Shown one piece after another: positions 6,721 to 12,221 of a stretch of DNA of 12,221 nt. Origin of the DNA: an uncultured Clostridia bacterium. GTDB lineage: Bacteria; Bacillota; Clostridia; Oscillospirales; Ruminococcaceae. The position numbers were made by a program, and so were the translations under genes. The notes under the pieces were generated by a model. That model saw only the letters and a list, made by a program, of their open reading frames with translations, was not told the DNA's origin and did not search any database. The stretch spans positions 1-12,221 of the forward strand of contig CAMDZU010000015.1 of NCBI GenBank assembly GCA_945910715.1, given 5' to 3'. The stretch's first letter is position 1; each line of letters opens with the position of its first letter.

Positions 6721-8766
6721 TTATTGTTTCAGATTGAACTTTCCTATAAGCTCCTTCATTGTGTTTGCCTGACCTGCAAGCTCCTCTGCCGCTGCTGCGC
6801 TCTGCTCGGAAGCGGCGGAGTTGTTGCGTGTTACAGCGGAAAGCTGCTCCACACCGACTGTTACGTTGCTTATGCTTTCGGACTGATTGTGTGAGCTCTT
6901 GGAAATTCCGTCTATTGTATCCACAATTTCCCCGATATTGCTTACCACGGTATTCAGGGATTCCGCTGTTTTGTTAGCAATCCGTGAGCCGTTTTCCACA
7001 GCCTCCATGGTTTTGCCGATAAGCGCAGCGGTGTTCTGTGAAGCCTCTGCCGACTTGGAGGCAAGATTTCTTACTTCGTCCGCAACCACTGCAAAGCCCT
7101 TGCCCGCTTCGCCTGCTCTTGCGGCTTCAACAGCGGCGTTGAGCGCCAGTATGTTTGTCTGGAATGCAATATCCTCAATGGTCTTGATGATAGCGCTGAT
7201 CTGATGTGCGTTGTCGTCAATGTCGTTCATTGCGCTGAGCATATTGTTCATACGCTCGTTGCTCAGGTTTGCCTCGCTGCCGATAACGTTCATGCTTTTG
7301 CTTGCGTGCTCGGCTTCGGCGGCATTGGATTTGATCTGCTTTGACATATCCTCAATGTTAGCAACCAACTGCTCGATAGAGGCAGCCTGCTCCGCTGAGC
7401 CTGAAGCCAGCGCCTGTGCTCCGTCGGATACCTGCTCTGCTCCCATAGCAACCTGATCTGCGGCAACGTCAATTTCCATAAGAGTTGAGTTAAGGGAGGA
7501 GGTAATGTTTTCAAAGGCGGTTTTGAGCTTTTCAAATTCACCCTTGTATTCCATTGTAAGGCTGATGTCAAGGTTTCCTTCGGCTATGCTGTTAAGCACC
7601 CGTGACATTTCATTGATATAGCCCGTATAATTTCTCAGCTGACCTACGGTTTCTCCGAAGCTGTCCGCAAGCACGCCTATATCGTCCTTGGAGGAGGCCT
7701 TTACGGTAACGTCAAGCTGTCCGTCAGCCACCTTTCTTGCGGCTTCGTTAAGCGCCTTGAGAGAGCGGGTCATTCTTACGGAAATGATAATTGCAATGGC
7801 AACCGCCACGCCTACGTCGAATACCACCGCAATAAGCATTACCTGAGTGGTATGTACCGTCTGCTGAATAATCTCGGAGCTTTCCGCCGTGAAGATAAAT
7901 CTCATTCCGTTGTCCAGAGTGCTGAATACTGCGTTTCTGCCTGCTCCGCACAGATCGCATTTGATAACCGTATCGTTATTTTCCCCCGACATAGCGGCAA
8001 TAAGCCCGTCAACGCTGCCAAGGGAAGCAAGGTCTGTACCGAATTCAATATCCCTGCCGTACATTATGCTGTTGTTTTCGTCTGTGATTATCGGCATACC
8101 GGTCCGATAAGCGTCAGAGTTTTCGGCAATGTTCTGTATCATTGTGAAGTCAATATCCATACCGATAATGCCCACGTTAACTCCGTCATAGAACAAGGGC
8201 ACAACGTAGGAAATCATATAAATTCCGATATTCTCATTGAGATAAGGGCTCATCCATGTGGGCTTGCCGTTGTTGACGGGAATATAGTACCAGCCCACAT
8301 GAGCAAGGTCGGTTTTATCGTAAACGGTAAAATCCGTCGGAGTTACGGATTGAAGCTCTTCCTCGGCGCTGTTTCTCATATAGAAAATGCCCGAAACAGG
8401 GTTGGTAAAATCAGGGTTGTAGCGTATATAAGAGGTTATTGCGCCGTCGGTATTTTCGGCAGAGCTTAACAGCAGACGGTCTATTTTGGCGGAAAATTCC
8501 GTCACATAGCTGTCGCTGGTACGGAATTTATTGAAATCGTCCAGATTGCTCATGGCTACGTCAGCCAGAGTGTTCACCGACTGCTCCACCTTTCCCAGAT
8601 AAGCGTTGATTTCTTCGCTTATGCTGTCCTTGGTGCTGACCATTATTTTCTGTGCGTTCTCGCTGAGCGCCTTGTCGGAGCTGTACGCTCCCAGACAGCC
8701 CACGGCAATAGACGCAAATGCCGCACAAGCGGCTGCCATAATACTGATTTTTTTGGTGATGTTCAT
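6721..8766 (-). CDS. Methyl-accepting chemotaxis protein with Cache sensor, 681 aa
   Basis: This transmembrane receptor would feed signals to CheA/CheW. The layout is classic: membrane segment 1 at residues 7-28, an extracytoplasmic dCache-like sensor at about 30-300 ([14 protein letters not shown], then [10 protein letters not shown] and GIIGMDIDF), membrane segment 2 at 306-331, HAMP at about 332-385, and a cytoplasmic signalling hairpin. The tip at 530-560 has the highly conserved [20 protein letters not shown] and [15 protein letters not shown]. The Arg of the common amino-acid-binding Cache motif is not obvious, so the ligand is unknown. There is no C-terminal CheR-docking pentapeptide. 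ATG 8766 is chosen for GGAGATT before it; the longer frame starts inside the promoter palindrome. The stop TAA lies in the target duplication of the MITE. No other chemotaxis gene is nearby. Confidence 0.95.
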   Translation of the reverse strand: MNITKKISIMAAACAAFASIAVGCLGAYSSDKALSENAQKIMVSTKDSISEEINAYLGKVEQSVNTLADVAMSNLDDFNKFRTSDSYVTEFSAKIDRLLLSSAENTDGAITSYIRYNPDFTNPVSGIFYMRNSAEEELQSVTPTDFTVYDKTDLAHVGWYYIPVNNGKPTWMSPYLNENIGIYMISYVVPLFYDGVNVGIIGMDIDFTMIQNIAENSDAYRTGMPIITDENNSIMYGRDIEFGTDLASLGSVDGLIAAMSGENNDTVIKCDLCGAGRNAVFSTLDNGMRFIFTAESSEIIQQTVHTTQVMLIAVVFDVGVAVAIAIIISVRMTRSLKALNEAARKVADGQLDVTVKASSKDDIGVLADSFGETVGQLRNYTGYINEMSRVLNSIAEGNLDISLTMEYKGEFEKLKTAFENITSSLNSTLMEIDVAADQVAMGAEQVSDGAQALASGSAEQAASIEQLVANIEDMSKQIKSNAAEAEHASKSMNVIGSEANLSNERMNNMLSAMNDIDDNAHQISAIIKTIEDIAFQTNILALNAAVEAARAGEAGKGFAVVADEVRNLASKSAEASQNTAALIGKTMEAVENGSRIANKTAESLNTVVSNIGEIVDTIDGISKSSHNQSESISNVTVGVEQLSAVTRNNSAASEQSAAAAEELAGQANTMKELIGKFNLKQ

Positions 8767-8794
8767 AATAATCTCCATCCCACATAATTTTCCC

Positions 8795-8831
8795 ATAATA
8801 TTGTCGAAAACAATGTTTTCGACAATATTAT
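8795..8831. promoter_or_regulatory. 37-bp perfect palindrome with two Spo0A-box-like heptamers
   Basis: Two 18-base arms (8795-8812 and 8814-8831) around one central base are perfectly complementary. Each arm contains TGTCGAA (8802-8808 on plus, 8824-8818 on minus), the core of the known Spo0A box. The palindrome overlaps the -10 box of the receptor promoter and spans the expected start near 8820. Only about two thirds of it would therefore be transcribed, which favours a DNA operator over an RNA hairpin. Confidence 0.65.
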
Positions 8832-8855
8832 AGCAAAAAAGCTACTGAAAATCAA
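8827..8855 (-). promoter_or_regulatory. Promoter of the chemotaxis receptor gene
   Basis: On the minus strand, TTGATT (8855-8850), a 17-bp spacer and TATAAT (8832-8827). This looks like a sigma-A promoter rather than the sigma-D type often used for motility genes. Confidence 0.75.
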
Positions 8856-8888
8856 TATATTGCCGCAATGTTTCCAAGCCTCTTTTTC

Positions 8889-8917
8889 TTGACTTTTTTC
8901 CCTTGCTATAATATAAT
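8889..8917 (+). promoter_or_regulatory. Promoter of the VanZ-like gene
   Basis: TTGACT (8889-8894), a 17-bp spacer and TATAAT (8912-8917) precede the gene. An overlapping TATAAT at 8907-8912 has poor spacing to the -35 box and is less likely to be used. Confidence 0.75.
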
Positions 8918-8952
8918 TGAGGTGAATTTATTTATTACAGAAAGGAAACGCA

Positions 8953-9471
8953 ATGAAAAAGGGAAAAAGTATTGCCGTAGGGGTTGCTTTTTTGTTGGGA
9001 GCGGCGCTTATTATGCTGCTTGTGTTCGTTCTTTCGGGGCAGAACGGAGATCAGACCACTATGCTTTCCGAAAAGGTGACGGGAAAAATCGCCTCCTTTA
9101 TTTTCGACCATTACAGCGAATTTGACGGCAGCCAGAAGGAATTTGTAATAACCGAGCTGAACCGCTTTATCCGCAAATGCGCTCATTTCGGACTTTATGC
9201 CGCAATGGGCTTCACAATATACGTCAGCGCCTTTTTCTTCTTCAGAAAGCGGCTTTTCCGCTTTCTTTCAGCCTTTTTACTGCCTGTTGCATACGCTGCC
9301 ACGGACGAGCTTCATCAGCATTTTGTGGACGGAAGAACCCCTCTTTTTACCGACGTGCTTATTGACGGAGCAGGGGCGCTGCTTGGCATTTTAGCCGCCT
9401 TTCTGATTATATCTGCCATTCAGCTTCTGTATCTGGAAAGCCACGACCCACGGCTGTATCTGCGGAAATGA
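8953..9471 (+). CDS. VanZ-like integral membrane protein, 172 aa
   Basis: The VanZ family pattern is clear. A first membrane segment (residues 7-28) ends in VLSGQNGDQT. Then come RKCAHFGLYAAMGF at 74-87, YAATDELHQHFVDGR at 114-128, and DVLIDGAGALLG at 134-145 within the last membrane segment. VanZ itself gives low-level teicoplanin resistance, and some relatives are linked to resistance to lipoglycopeptides or host peptides, but most chromosomal copies such as this have no assigned function. No van cluster is present, so a resistance role should not be assumed. AAAGGAAA precedes the ATG. It is a single-gene unit, divergent from the chemotaxis receptor and closed by a terminator 10 bases after its stop. 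Confidence 0.88.
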   Translation: MKKGKSIAVGVAFLLGAALIMLLVFVLSGQNGDQTTMLSEKVTGKIASFIFDHYSEFDGSQKEFVITELNRFIRKCAHFGLYAAMGFTIYVSAFFFFRKRLFRFLSAFLLPVAYAATDELHQHFVDGRTPLFTDVLIDGAGALLGILAAFLIISAIQLLYLESHDPRLYLRK

Positions 9472-9480
9472 CAATAAACA

Positions 9481-9514
9481 AAAATCCCGCTGCTCTGAGT
9501 AGCAACGGGATTTT
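9481..9514. terminator. Bidirectional terminator of the VanZ-like gene and a leftward RNA
   Basis: AAAATCCCG(C)TGCT pairs with AGCA(A)CGGGATTTT with one internal mismatch. The A and T arms give a T tail in either direction. The same hairpin can therefore end the VanZ-like transcript and the candidate RNA that converges from the right. Confidence 0.85.
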
Positions 9515-9705
9515 ATATAAGTAATTCTGAATTTTCACGCCGTATTTTTCAGGGTAAATTTCAACATATTGTCGGTTTGCAACTTACGTTTAGCCAACAG
9601 GCTGTCTGAGTTACTTTTCACACGACGCTGTCATCATAGATTACTTGTATTATAAGCATCAGCCTTTTTCATTCCGCAAGGCGATAAGCAATATTCGGAT
9701 TATAC
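9481..9705 (-). ncRNA. Candidate structured non-coding RNA, about 225 nt
   Basis: A strong promoter at 9738-9710 and a terminator at 9514-9481 bracket a stretch with no open frame longer than about 12 codons. Several helices can be drawn on the minus strand. The two ends pair (AGUA..GAAU with AUUC..UACU, 9706-9693 with 9532-9520). AUCGCCUU pairs with AAGGCUGAU (9685-9678 with 9666-9658, one bulge). A nested arm has GUCG/CGAC (9626-9623 with 9574-9571), GUAACU/AGUUGC (9614-9609 with 9584-9579) and AGCC/GGCU. Paired ends, a wide middle bubble and a terminal arm recall 6S RNA, but I do not recognise 6S sequence. It lacks the SRP RNA core and tmRNA features. Confidence 0.45.
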
Positions 9706-9709
9706 TGAT

Positions 9710-9738
9710 ATTATATCACAATTAAAGATAAAATGCAA
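9710..9738 (-). promoter_or_regulatory. Promoter of the leftward candidate RNA
   Basis: On the minus strand, TTGCAT (9738-9733), a 17-bp spacer and TATAAT (9715-9710). No protein gene lies downstream in this direction before the terminator. Confidence 0.65.
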
Positions 9739-9811
9739 GAGGAAATTTTTTCAATCTGCAAATTCCGCAGCATTTATCCCTGTTTATGCCGTCATTACAA
9801 TAAATCATACC

Positions 9812-9855
9812 TAACCTTACAAATATGTAAGGTTATCTTTGAAAATGTAAGGTTA
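9812..9855. promoter_or_regulatory. Three copies of a 10-bp repeat (TGTAAGGTTA), operator-like
   Basis: TAACCTTACA at 9812-9821 and TGTAAGGTTA at 9826-9835 form a perfect 10-bp inverted repeat with a 4-bp gap. A third TGTAAGGTTA occurs at 9846-9855, exactly 20 bp after the second, which puts it on the same face of the helix. The group ends 26 bp before an extended -10 box. A dyad of this kind resembles operators of MerR-type and similar regulators, but the protein is unknown. Confidence 0.6.
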
Positions 9856-9880
9856 AATTAAGGTATATTGCTTGTAATTG

Positions 9881-9889
9881 TGCTACAAT
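9881..9889 (+). promoter_or_regulatory. Extended -10 promoter of the rightward candidate small RNA
   Basis: TGCTACAAT has the TGn extension and a good -10 hexamer, but no good -35 box at 16-18 bp. The repeats just upstream could bind an activator that makes up for this. The start would fall at about 9896, the first base of a hairpin. Confidence 0.5.
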
Positions 9890-9895
9890 AAATAC

Positions 9896-10018
9896 GTGGA
9901 AATTTCACCACTTTCCACTTTCTGCCGAAAGGCAGATATACCACATTTTTTCTCTCCCCACAATATAATACAATATTATATTGCAAAAAAAACCGAGTTT
10001 TCACCACCTCGGTTTTTT
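9896..10018 (+). ncRNA. Candidate small RNA with three hairpins, C-rich loops and a terminator, about 123 nt
   Basis: Three stems follow the predicted start. GTGGAAA/TTTCCAC (9896-9902 with 9912-9918); TCTGCC-GAAA-GGCAGA with a GNRA tetraloop (9921-9936); CAATATAATA/TATTATATTG (9961-9970 with 9974-9983). A strong terminator ends it. The loop of the first hairpin and the loop of the terminator both expose UUUCACCAC. The single-stranded segment between hairpins 2 and 3 has CUCUCCCC (9952-9959), complementary to Shine-Dalgarno-type sequence. The pattern recalls C-rich Firmicutes regulators such as RsaE/RoxS in style only. A 64-codon frame crosses it but breaks at no sensible boundary and has no ribosome binding site. 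Confidence 0.5.
9985..10018 (+). terminator. Intrinsic terminator of the candidate small RNA
   Basis: CCGAG (9993-9997) pairs with CTCGG (10008-10012), extended by an A8 run on the left and a T6 run on the right, with loop TTTTCACCAC. It isolates dpaA from upstream transcription. Confidence 0.85.
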
Positions 10019-10026
10019 CTTTTTTC

Positions 10027-10054
10027 ACAAAAAGCCGTTCATAATCATATTATA
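10027..10054 (+). promoter_or_regulatory. Sigma-K-like promoter of dpaA-dpaB
   Basis: AC at 10027-10028, a 17-bp spacer and CATATTATA at 10046-10054 fit the known sigma-K pattern of AC, 16-17 bp, CATANNNTA. The spoVF (dpaAB) operon of Bacillus subtilis is transcribed by sigma-K in the mother cell, so the match is in the right place. A small hairpin (ATCAGG/CCTGAT, 10055-10073) lies between it and the ribosome binding site. Confidence 0.65.
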
Positions 10055-10087
10055 ATCAGGATAATACCCTGATGAAAGGATGATTAT

Positions 10088-10960
10088 ATGAACAGCTTTA
10101 TTTTTTTAGGCGGAGATTTAAGAATGATTTATGCCGCAAAACGGCTGAACAAGGAATATAAGTCCACCGCATACGGCTTTGACGGCATTGAGATTCCCTG
10201 TGAGTTTCCGCTGCTGAAAACGGCTCTTAAAGCGGACTGCGTGGTGCTTCCCCTGCCTCTTACCGTTGACGGAGAAAACATCAATGCGCCTTATTCAAGG
10301 GAGCCTGTTCCCATTGAAAAAATCCCCCTTTTCGCAAAGGACAACGCAGTAATATTCACAGGAAAGGAATGTCCTGCACTTGTGAAGCTGTGCGCAGACC
10401 ACGGCTATACCCTTATCGACTATTTCTGCAGAGAGGAGCTTCAGGTGATGAACGCAGTCCCCACAGCGGAGGGGGCAATAGAAATTGCTCTCCGTGAAAT
10501 GGCTGCCACCCTTGCAGGCTCCCGGGTACTTATTACGGGCTACGGAAGAATAGGCAGAGCCCTTGCTCCCCGGCTTAAGGCCTTCGGGGCGGAAATTACC
10601 GTCTGCGCAAGAAAATATGAGCAGCTTGCCTGGGCGGAGGCAGACGGCTGCAAAACGGTTTCCCTTAATACAAACGGCAGGCTTGAAGAGCTTCTCCCGT
10701 GCTTTGACATTGTGTTCAACACCGTGCCTGCAAGGATTTTCGGCAGGGAAAGACTGCTGCTTCTCAAAAAGGACTGCCTGATTATCGACCTTGCCTCAAA
10801 AACGGGCATTGACGACCTTGAGCTTGCCAAAAACGCAGGAGTACGGGTAATATGGGCATTGTCCCTGCCGGGAAAGACCGCTCCAGTTACCGCAGGGGAA
10901 ATTATAGCCTCCACAATCCACAACATTATCAGCGAGAAGGGAGGAACTCTCAATGGATAG
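10088..10960 (+). CDS. dpaA: Dipicolinate synthase subunit A, 290 aa
   Basis: With subunit B this enzyme makes dipicolinic acid, the spore-core Ca-chelator, from a lysine-pathway intermediate in the mother cell. The N-terminal half begins with FIFLGGDLRMIYAAKRL, typical of the family. A dinucleotide-binding Rossmann fold follows with LITGYGRIGRALAPRLKAFG (GYGRIG at 151-156). Near the C-terminus are FNTVPARIF (210-218) and ALSLPGKTAPVTAGEII (257-273), well conserved in DpaA. AAAGGATG lies 7 bases before the ATG. The length is normal. The last 8 bases overlap the start of dpaB, so the two subunits are probably translated together. Confidence 0.93.
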   Translation: MNSFIFLGGDLRMIYAAKRLNKEYKSTAYGFDGIEIPCEFPLLKTALKADCVVLPLPLTVDGENINAPYSREPVPIEKIPLFAKDNAVIFTGKECPALVKLCADHGYTLIDYFCREELQVMNAVPTAEGAIEIALREMAATLAGSRVLITGYGRIGRALAPRLKAFGAEITVCARKYEQLAWAEADGCKTVSLNTNGRLEELLPCFDIVFNTVPARIFGRERLLLLKKDCLIIDLASKTGIDDLELAKNAGVRVIWALSLPGKTAPVTAGEIIASTIHNIISEKGGTLNG

Positions 10961-11552
10961 GGCTTGCAGCTATGACAGATTAAATGGGCTCAGGATATGC
11001 TTTGCAGTGTGCGGCTCTTTCTGCACCTTCAGCCGTGTTTTCGACGTGCTTGAACGGCTTAAGGCGGAGGGAGCGGAGTTGTATCCCGTAATGTCCTTCA
11101 ACGCATACGGAATAAGCACACGTTTCGGTGCGGCGGAGGAGCATATAAAGCGGCTTGAAGCCGTAACGGGTCATAAGGTGATTCACACTATTGAGGACGC
11201 AGAGCCCATAGGCCCGAAGAAAATGGCGGATATTCTGCTTGTTGCCAACTGCACGGGAAACACTCTTGCTAAGCTGGCGAATTCAATTACCGATACCCCC
11301 GTAACAATGGCGGTAAAAAGCCATATCCGCAACGCACGCCCCGTTGTGCTTTCCATTGCCACCAACGACGCTCTTGCAGGCTCGGGGAAAAACATAGCCG
11401 CTCTGATGAACTACAAGAACTATTTCTTTGTGCCCTTTAAGCAGGACGACGCAGAAAAAAAGCCAACCTCTCTCATGGCGGACTTTGAGCTTACGGAAAA
11501 TGCAATTCTTTCCGCCCTTGAGGGAAGACAGCTCCAGCCAATACTTGCCTGA
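10953..11552 (+). CDS. dpaB: Dipicolinate synthase subunit B, 199 aa
   Basis: This flavoprotein-fold subunit completes dipicolinate synthase. The N-terminus has LRICFAVCGSFCTFSRVF with a Gly-Ser phosphate-binding turn. FGAAEEHIKRLEAVTG and ADILLVANCTGNTLAKLANSI follow, then DTPVTMAVKSHIRN and a C-terminal block running from IATNDALAGSGKNIAALMN to NYFFVPFKQDD and KPTSLMADF, as in SpoVFB. ATG 10953 has GGGAGGAA before it, inside the end of dpaA. In many Bacilli dpaAB is followed by lysine or aspartate pathway genes; here the operon stops after dpaB with a strong terminator, so precursor genes are elsewhere. Confidence 0.93.
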   Translation: MDRACSYDRLNGLRICFAVCGSFCTFSRVFDVLERLKAEGAELYPVMSFNAYGISTRFGAAEEHIKRLEAVTGHKVIHTIEDAEPIGPKKMADILLVANCTGNTLAKLANSITDTPVTMAVKSHIRNARPVVLSIATNDALAGSGKNIAALMNYKNYFFVPFKQDDAEKKPTSLMADFELTENAILSALEGRQLQPILA

Positions 11553-11626
11553 AGCCTCCCTTGCAAGGGAATCCACAAAGCCCTGCATTTCTTTTTTCGA
11601 TGTTCTTGTGTGGGCGTATCCACAGT

Positions 11627-11660
11627 AAAACCCCATATTCCCTGTGGAATATGGGGTTTT
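11627..11660. terminator. Bidirectional terminator between dpaB and the lipoprotein gene
   Basis: A perfect 15-bp stem, AAAACCCCATATTCC with GGAATATGGGGTTTT, encloses a 4-base loop. A and T ends allow use in both directions. It lies 74 bases after dpaB and 21 bases from the stop of the convergent lipoprotein gene. Confidence 0.9.
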
Positions 11661-11681
11661 GGTCTATAATGCTTTACTCGC

Positions 11682-12059
11682 TTACGAAAGGTTATTCAGG
11701 TCAACCTGCAAGGTTTTCAGCTTTTCGTTTGAGTATCTGAGAGCCTTGTTAACTTCGCCCACAGTACCGTTTTTTACTGCTTCGTCAACAACCGTTTTCC
11801 AGTCGCTTACAAGAGTACTCAGTTCGTTTTTGTACTCGTCGATTCCGTCAAGTCCGTCCAGCTTTGCCATAATCTGATCGTAAATCCCCTTGCCCTCCTC
11901 ATAAAGAGCGTTAAGGCTGTCAATATCAGCCTGCTCTGCAGGAGCGGATTCATCTACGGTAACGGAAGTTCCGTTTGTGGGGCTCTGATCCTTCCCGCAG
12001 GCGGTTGCGGCCGATAATAGCATAGCTGTCGCTAATAATACACATATAATTCTTTTCAT
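11682..12059 (-). CDS. Small putative lipoprotein, 125 aa
   Basis: The N-terminus MKRIICVLLATAMLLSAATA followed by Cys21 is a lipoprotein signal peptide with a somewhat loose lipobox (ATAC). Residues 22-45 form a low-complexity Ser/Thr/Glu linker. The remaining 80 residues are acidic and predicted helical (DSLNALYEEGKGIYDQIMAKL, then ELSTLVSDWKTVVDEAVKNG and ALRYSNEKLKTLQVDLNNL), like a small helical bundle. It should be anchored on the outer face of the membrane. I do not recognise the family. GAAAGGACAT precedes the ATG. It is a single-gene unit with its own promoter. Confidence 0.8.
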   Translation of the reverse strand: MKRIICVLLATAMLLSAATACGKDQSPTNGTSVTVDESAPAEQADIDSLNALYEEGKGIYDQIMAKLDGLDGIDEYKNELSTLVSDWKTVVDEAVKNGTVGEVNKALRYSNEKLKTLQVDLNNLS

Positions 12060-12086
12060 GATATGTCCTTTCTCAATTAACCGCTG

Positions 12087-12105
12087 GCATTACTTATTGT
12101 AATGC
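12087..12105 (-). promoter_or_regulatory. Hairpin in the lipoprotein mRNA leader
   Basis: GCATTAC and GTAATGC (7 bp perfect) enclose TTATT. It lies about 13 bases upstream of the ribosome binding site in the predicted leader and could influence mRNA stability or bind a regulator. Confidence 0.4.
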
Positions 12106-12111
12106 GCTTTA

Positions 12112-12140
12112 ATTTTAACATAATATTATGTAAACGTCAA
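12112..12140 (-). promoter_or_regulatory. Lipoprotein promoter with palindrome in its spacer
   Basis: On the minus strand, TTGACG (12140-12135), a 17-bp spacer and TAAAAT (12117-12112). The spacer contains ACATAATATTATGT (12131-12118), a perfect 14-bp palindrome filling most of the space between the two boxes, where a repressor or MerR-type activator would sit. Beyond 12140 nothing else can be identified up to the window end. Confidence 0.6.
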
Positions 12141-12221
12141 CTAAAACCGTATAGCAATATTTGTGCATTTTGCAAGGACTGTTAAAAAGGATAATAAATT
12201 ATCTGAATTTTATTGCAACAA

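Noticed and set aside
7852..8469. 205-codon frame antisense to the chemotaxis receptor
   Set aside because: It is a shadow of the strongly supported receptor gene in another frame.
8953..9471. Glycopeptide resistance gene
   Set aside because: VanZ-like proteins are common on chromosomes without resistance function, and no van genes are nearby.
9878..10072. 64-codon plus-strand frame before dpaA
   Set aside because: It covers three hairpins and a terminator, lacks a ribosome binding site, and is rich in Phe/Ile/His from A/T runs.
10540..10953. 137-codon frame antisense to dpaA
   Set aside because: It is a shadow frame; dpaA has clear family motifs on the other strand.
1..12221. CRISPR array or defence system
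   Set aside because: No regularly spaced repeats, cas-like genes or toxin-antitoxin pair were seen; the only direct repeats are the tRNA copies and the short operator repeats.

Overview
The window looks like chromosomal DNA from a spore-forming, probably motile member of the Firmicutes, most likely Clostridia of the Ruminococcaceae/Oscillospiraceae type. The evidence is a dipicolinate synthase pair (dpaA-dpaB) behind a sigma-K-like promoter, vegetative TTGACA/TATAAT promoters with 16-17 bp spacers, strong purine-rich ribosome binding sites, a VanZ-like protein, and an IS3 remnant of the type common in gut Clostridia. No species can be named from the sequence alone.

Left part (1-2360). The start of a probable flotillin gene and an NfeD-like membrane protein gene run leftward. 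A short operon runs rightward: an XRE-family regulator, a DinB-like protein and a TfoX N-terminal-domain protein. The two divergent promoters share the same 15-bp palindrome, placed exactly 4 bp after each -10 box. This suggests that the XRE protein controls both its own operon and the NfeD/flotillin membrane module. A hairpin terminator separates this block from leuS.

Middle (2360-6260). leuS runs leftward from a standard promoter with a short leader and no T-box. tRNA-Gln(TTG) runs rightward from its own promoter. The 3' end of the tRNA and its terminator region are duplicated downstream. Next comes a junkyard: a truncated, frameshifted IS3-family transposase that also lacks its first catalytic Asp. 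It is fused to the truncated, frameshifted 5' part of a secreted EF-hand protein gene.

Right-middle (6260-9515). A methyl-accepting chemotaxis protein gene runs leftward. A 172-bp MITE-like palindromic element with a 4-bp target duplication sits between its stop codon and its apparent terminator. A 37-bp perfect palindrome containing two Spo0A-box-like TGTCGAA heptamers covers its transcription start. Divergent to it is a VanZ-like membrane protein gene.

Right (9515-12221). The 616-bp gap between the VanZ-like gene and dpaA is not empty. It holds a leftward candidate structured RNA with a promoter, nested helices and a terminator shared with the VanZ-like gene. It also holds a rightward candidate small RNA of about 123 nt, preceded by three copies of a 10-bp repeat and made of three hairpins plus a terminator, with C-rich unpaired segments. 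dpaA-dpaB follow, then a convergent small lipoprotein gene with a palindrome inside its promoter. The two RNA candidates and the shared XRE/NfeD operator are the most interesting items. All functional statements are from reading the sequence; no database search was run.
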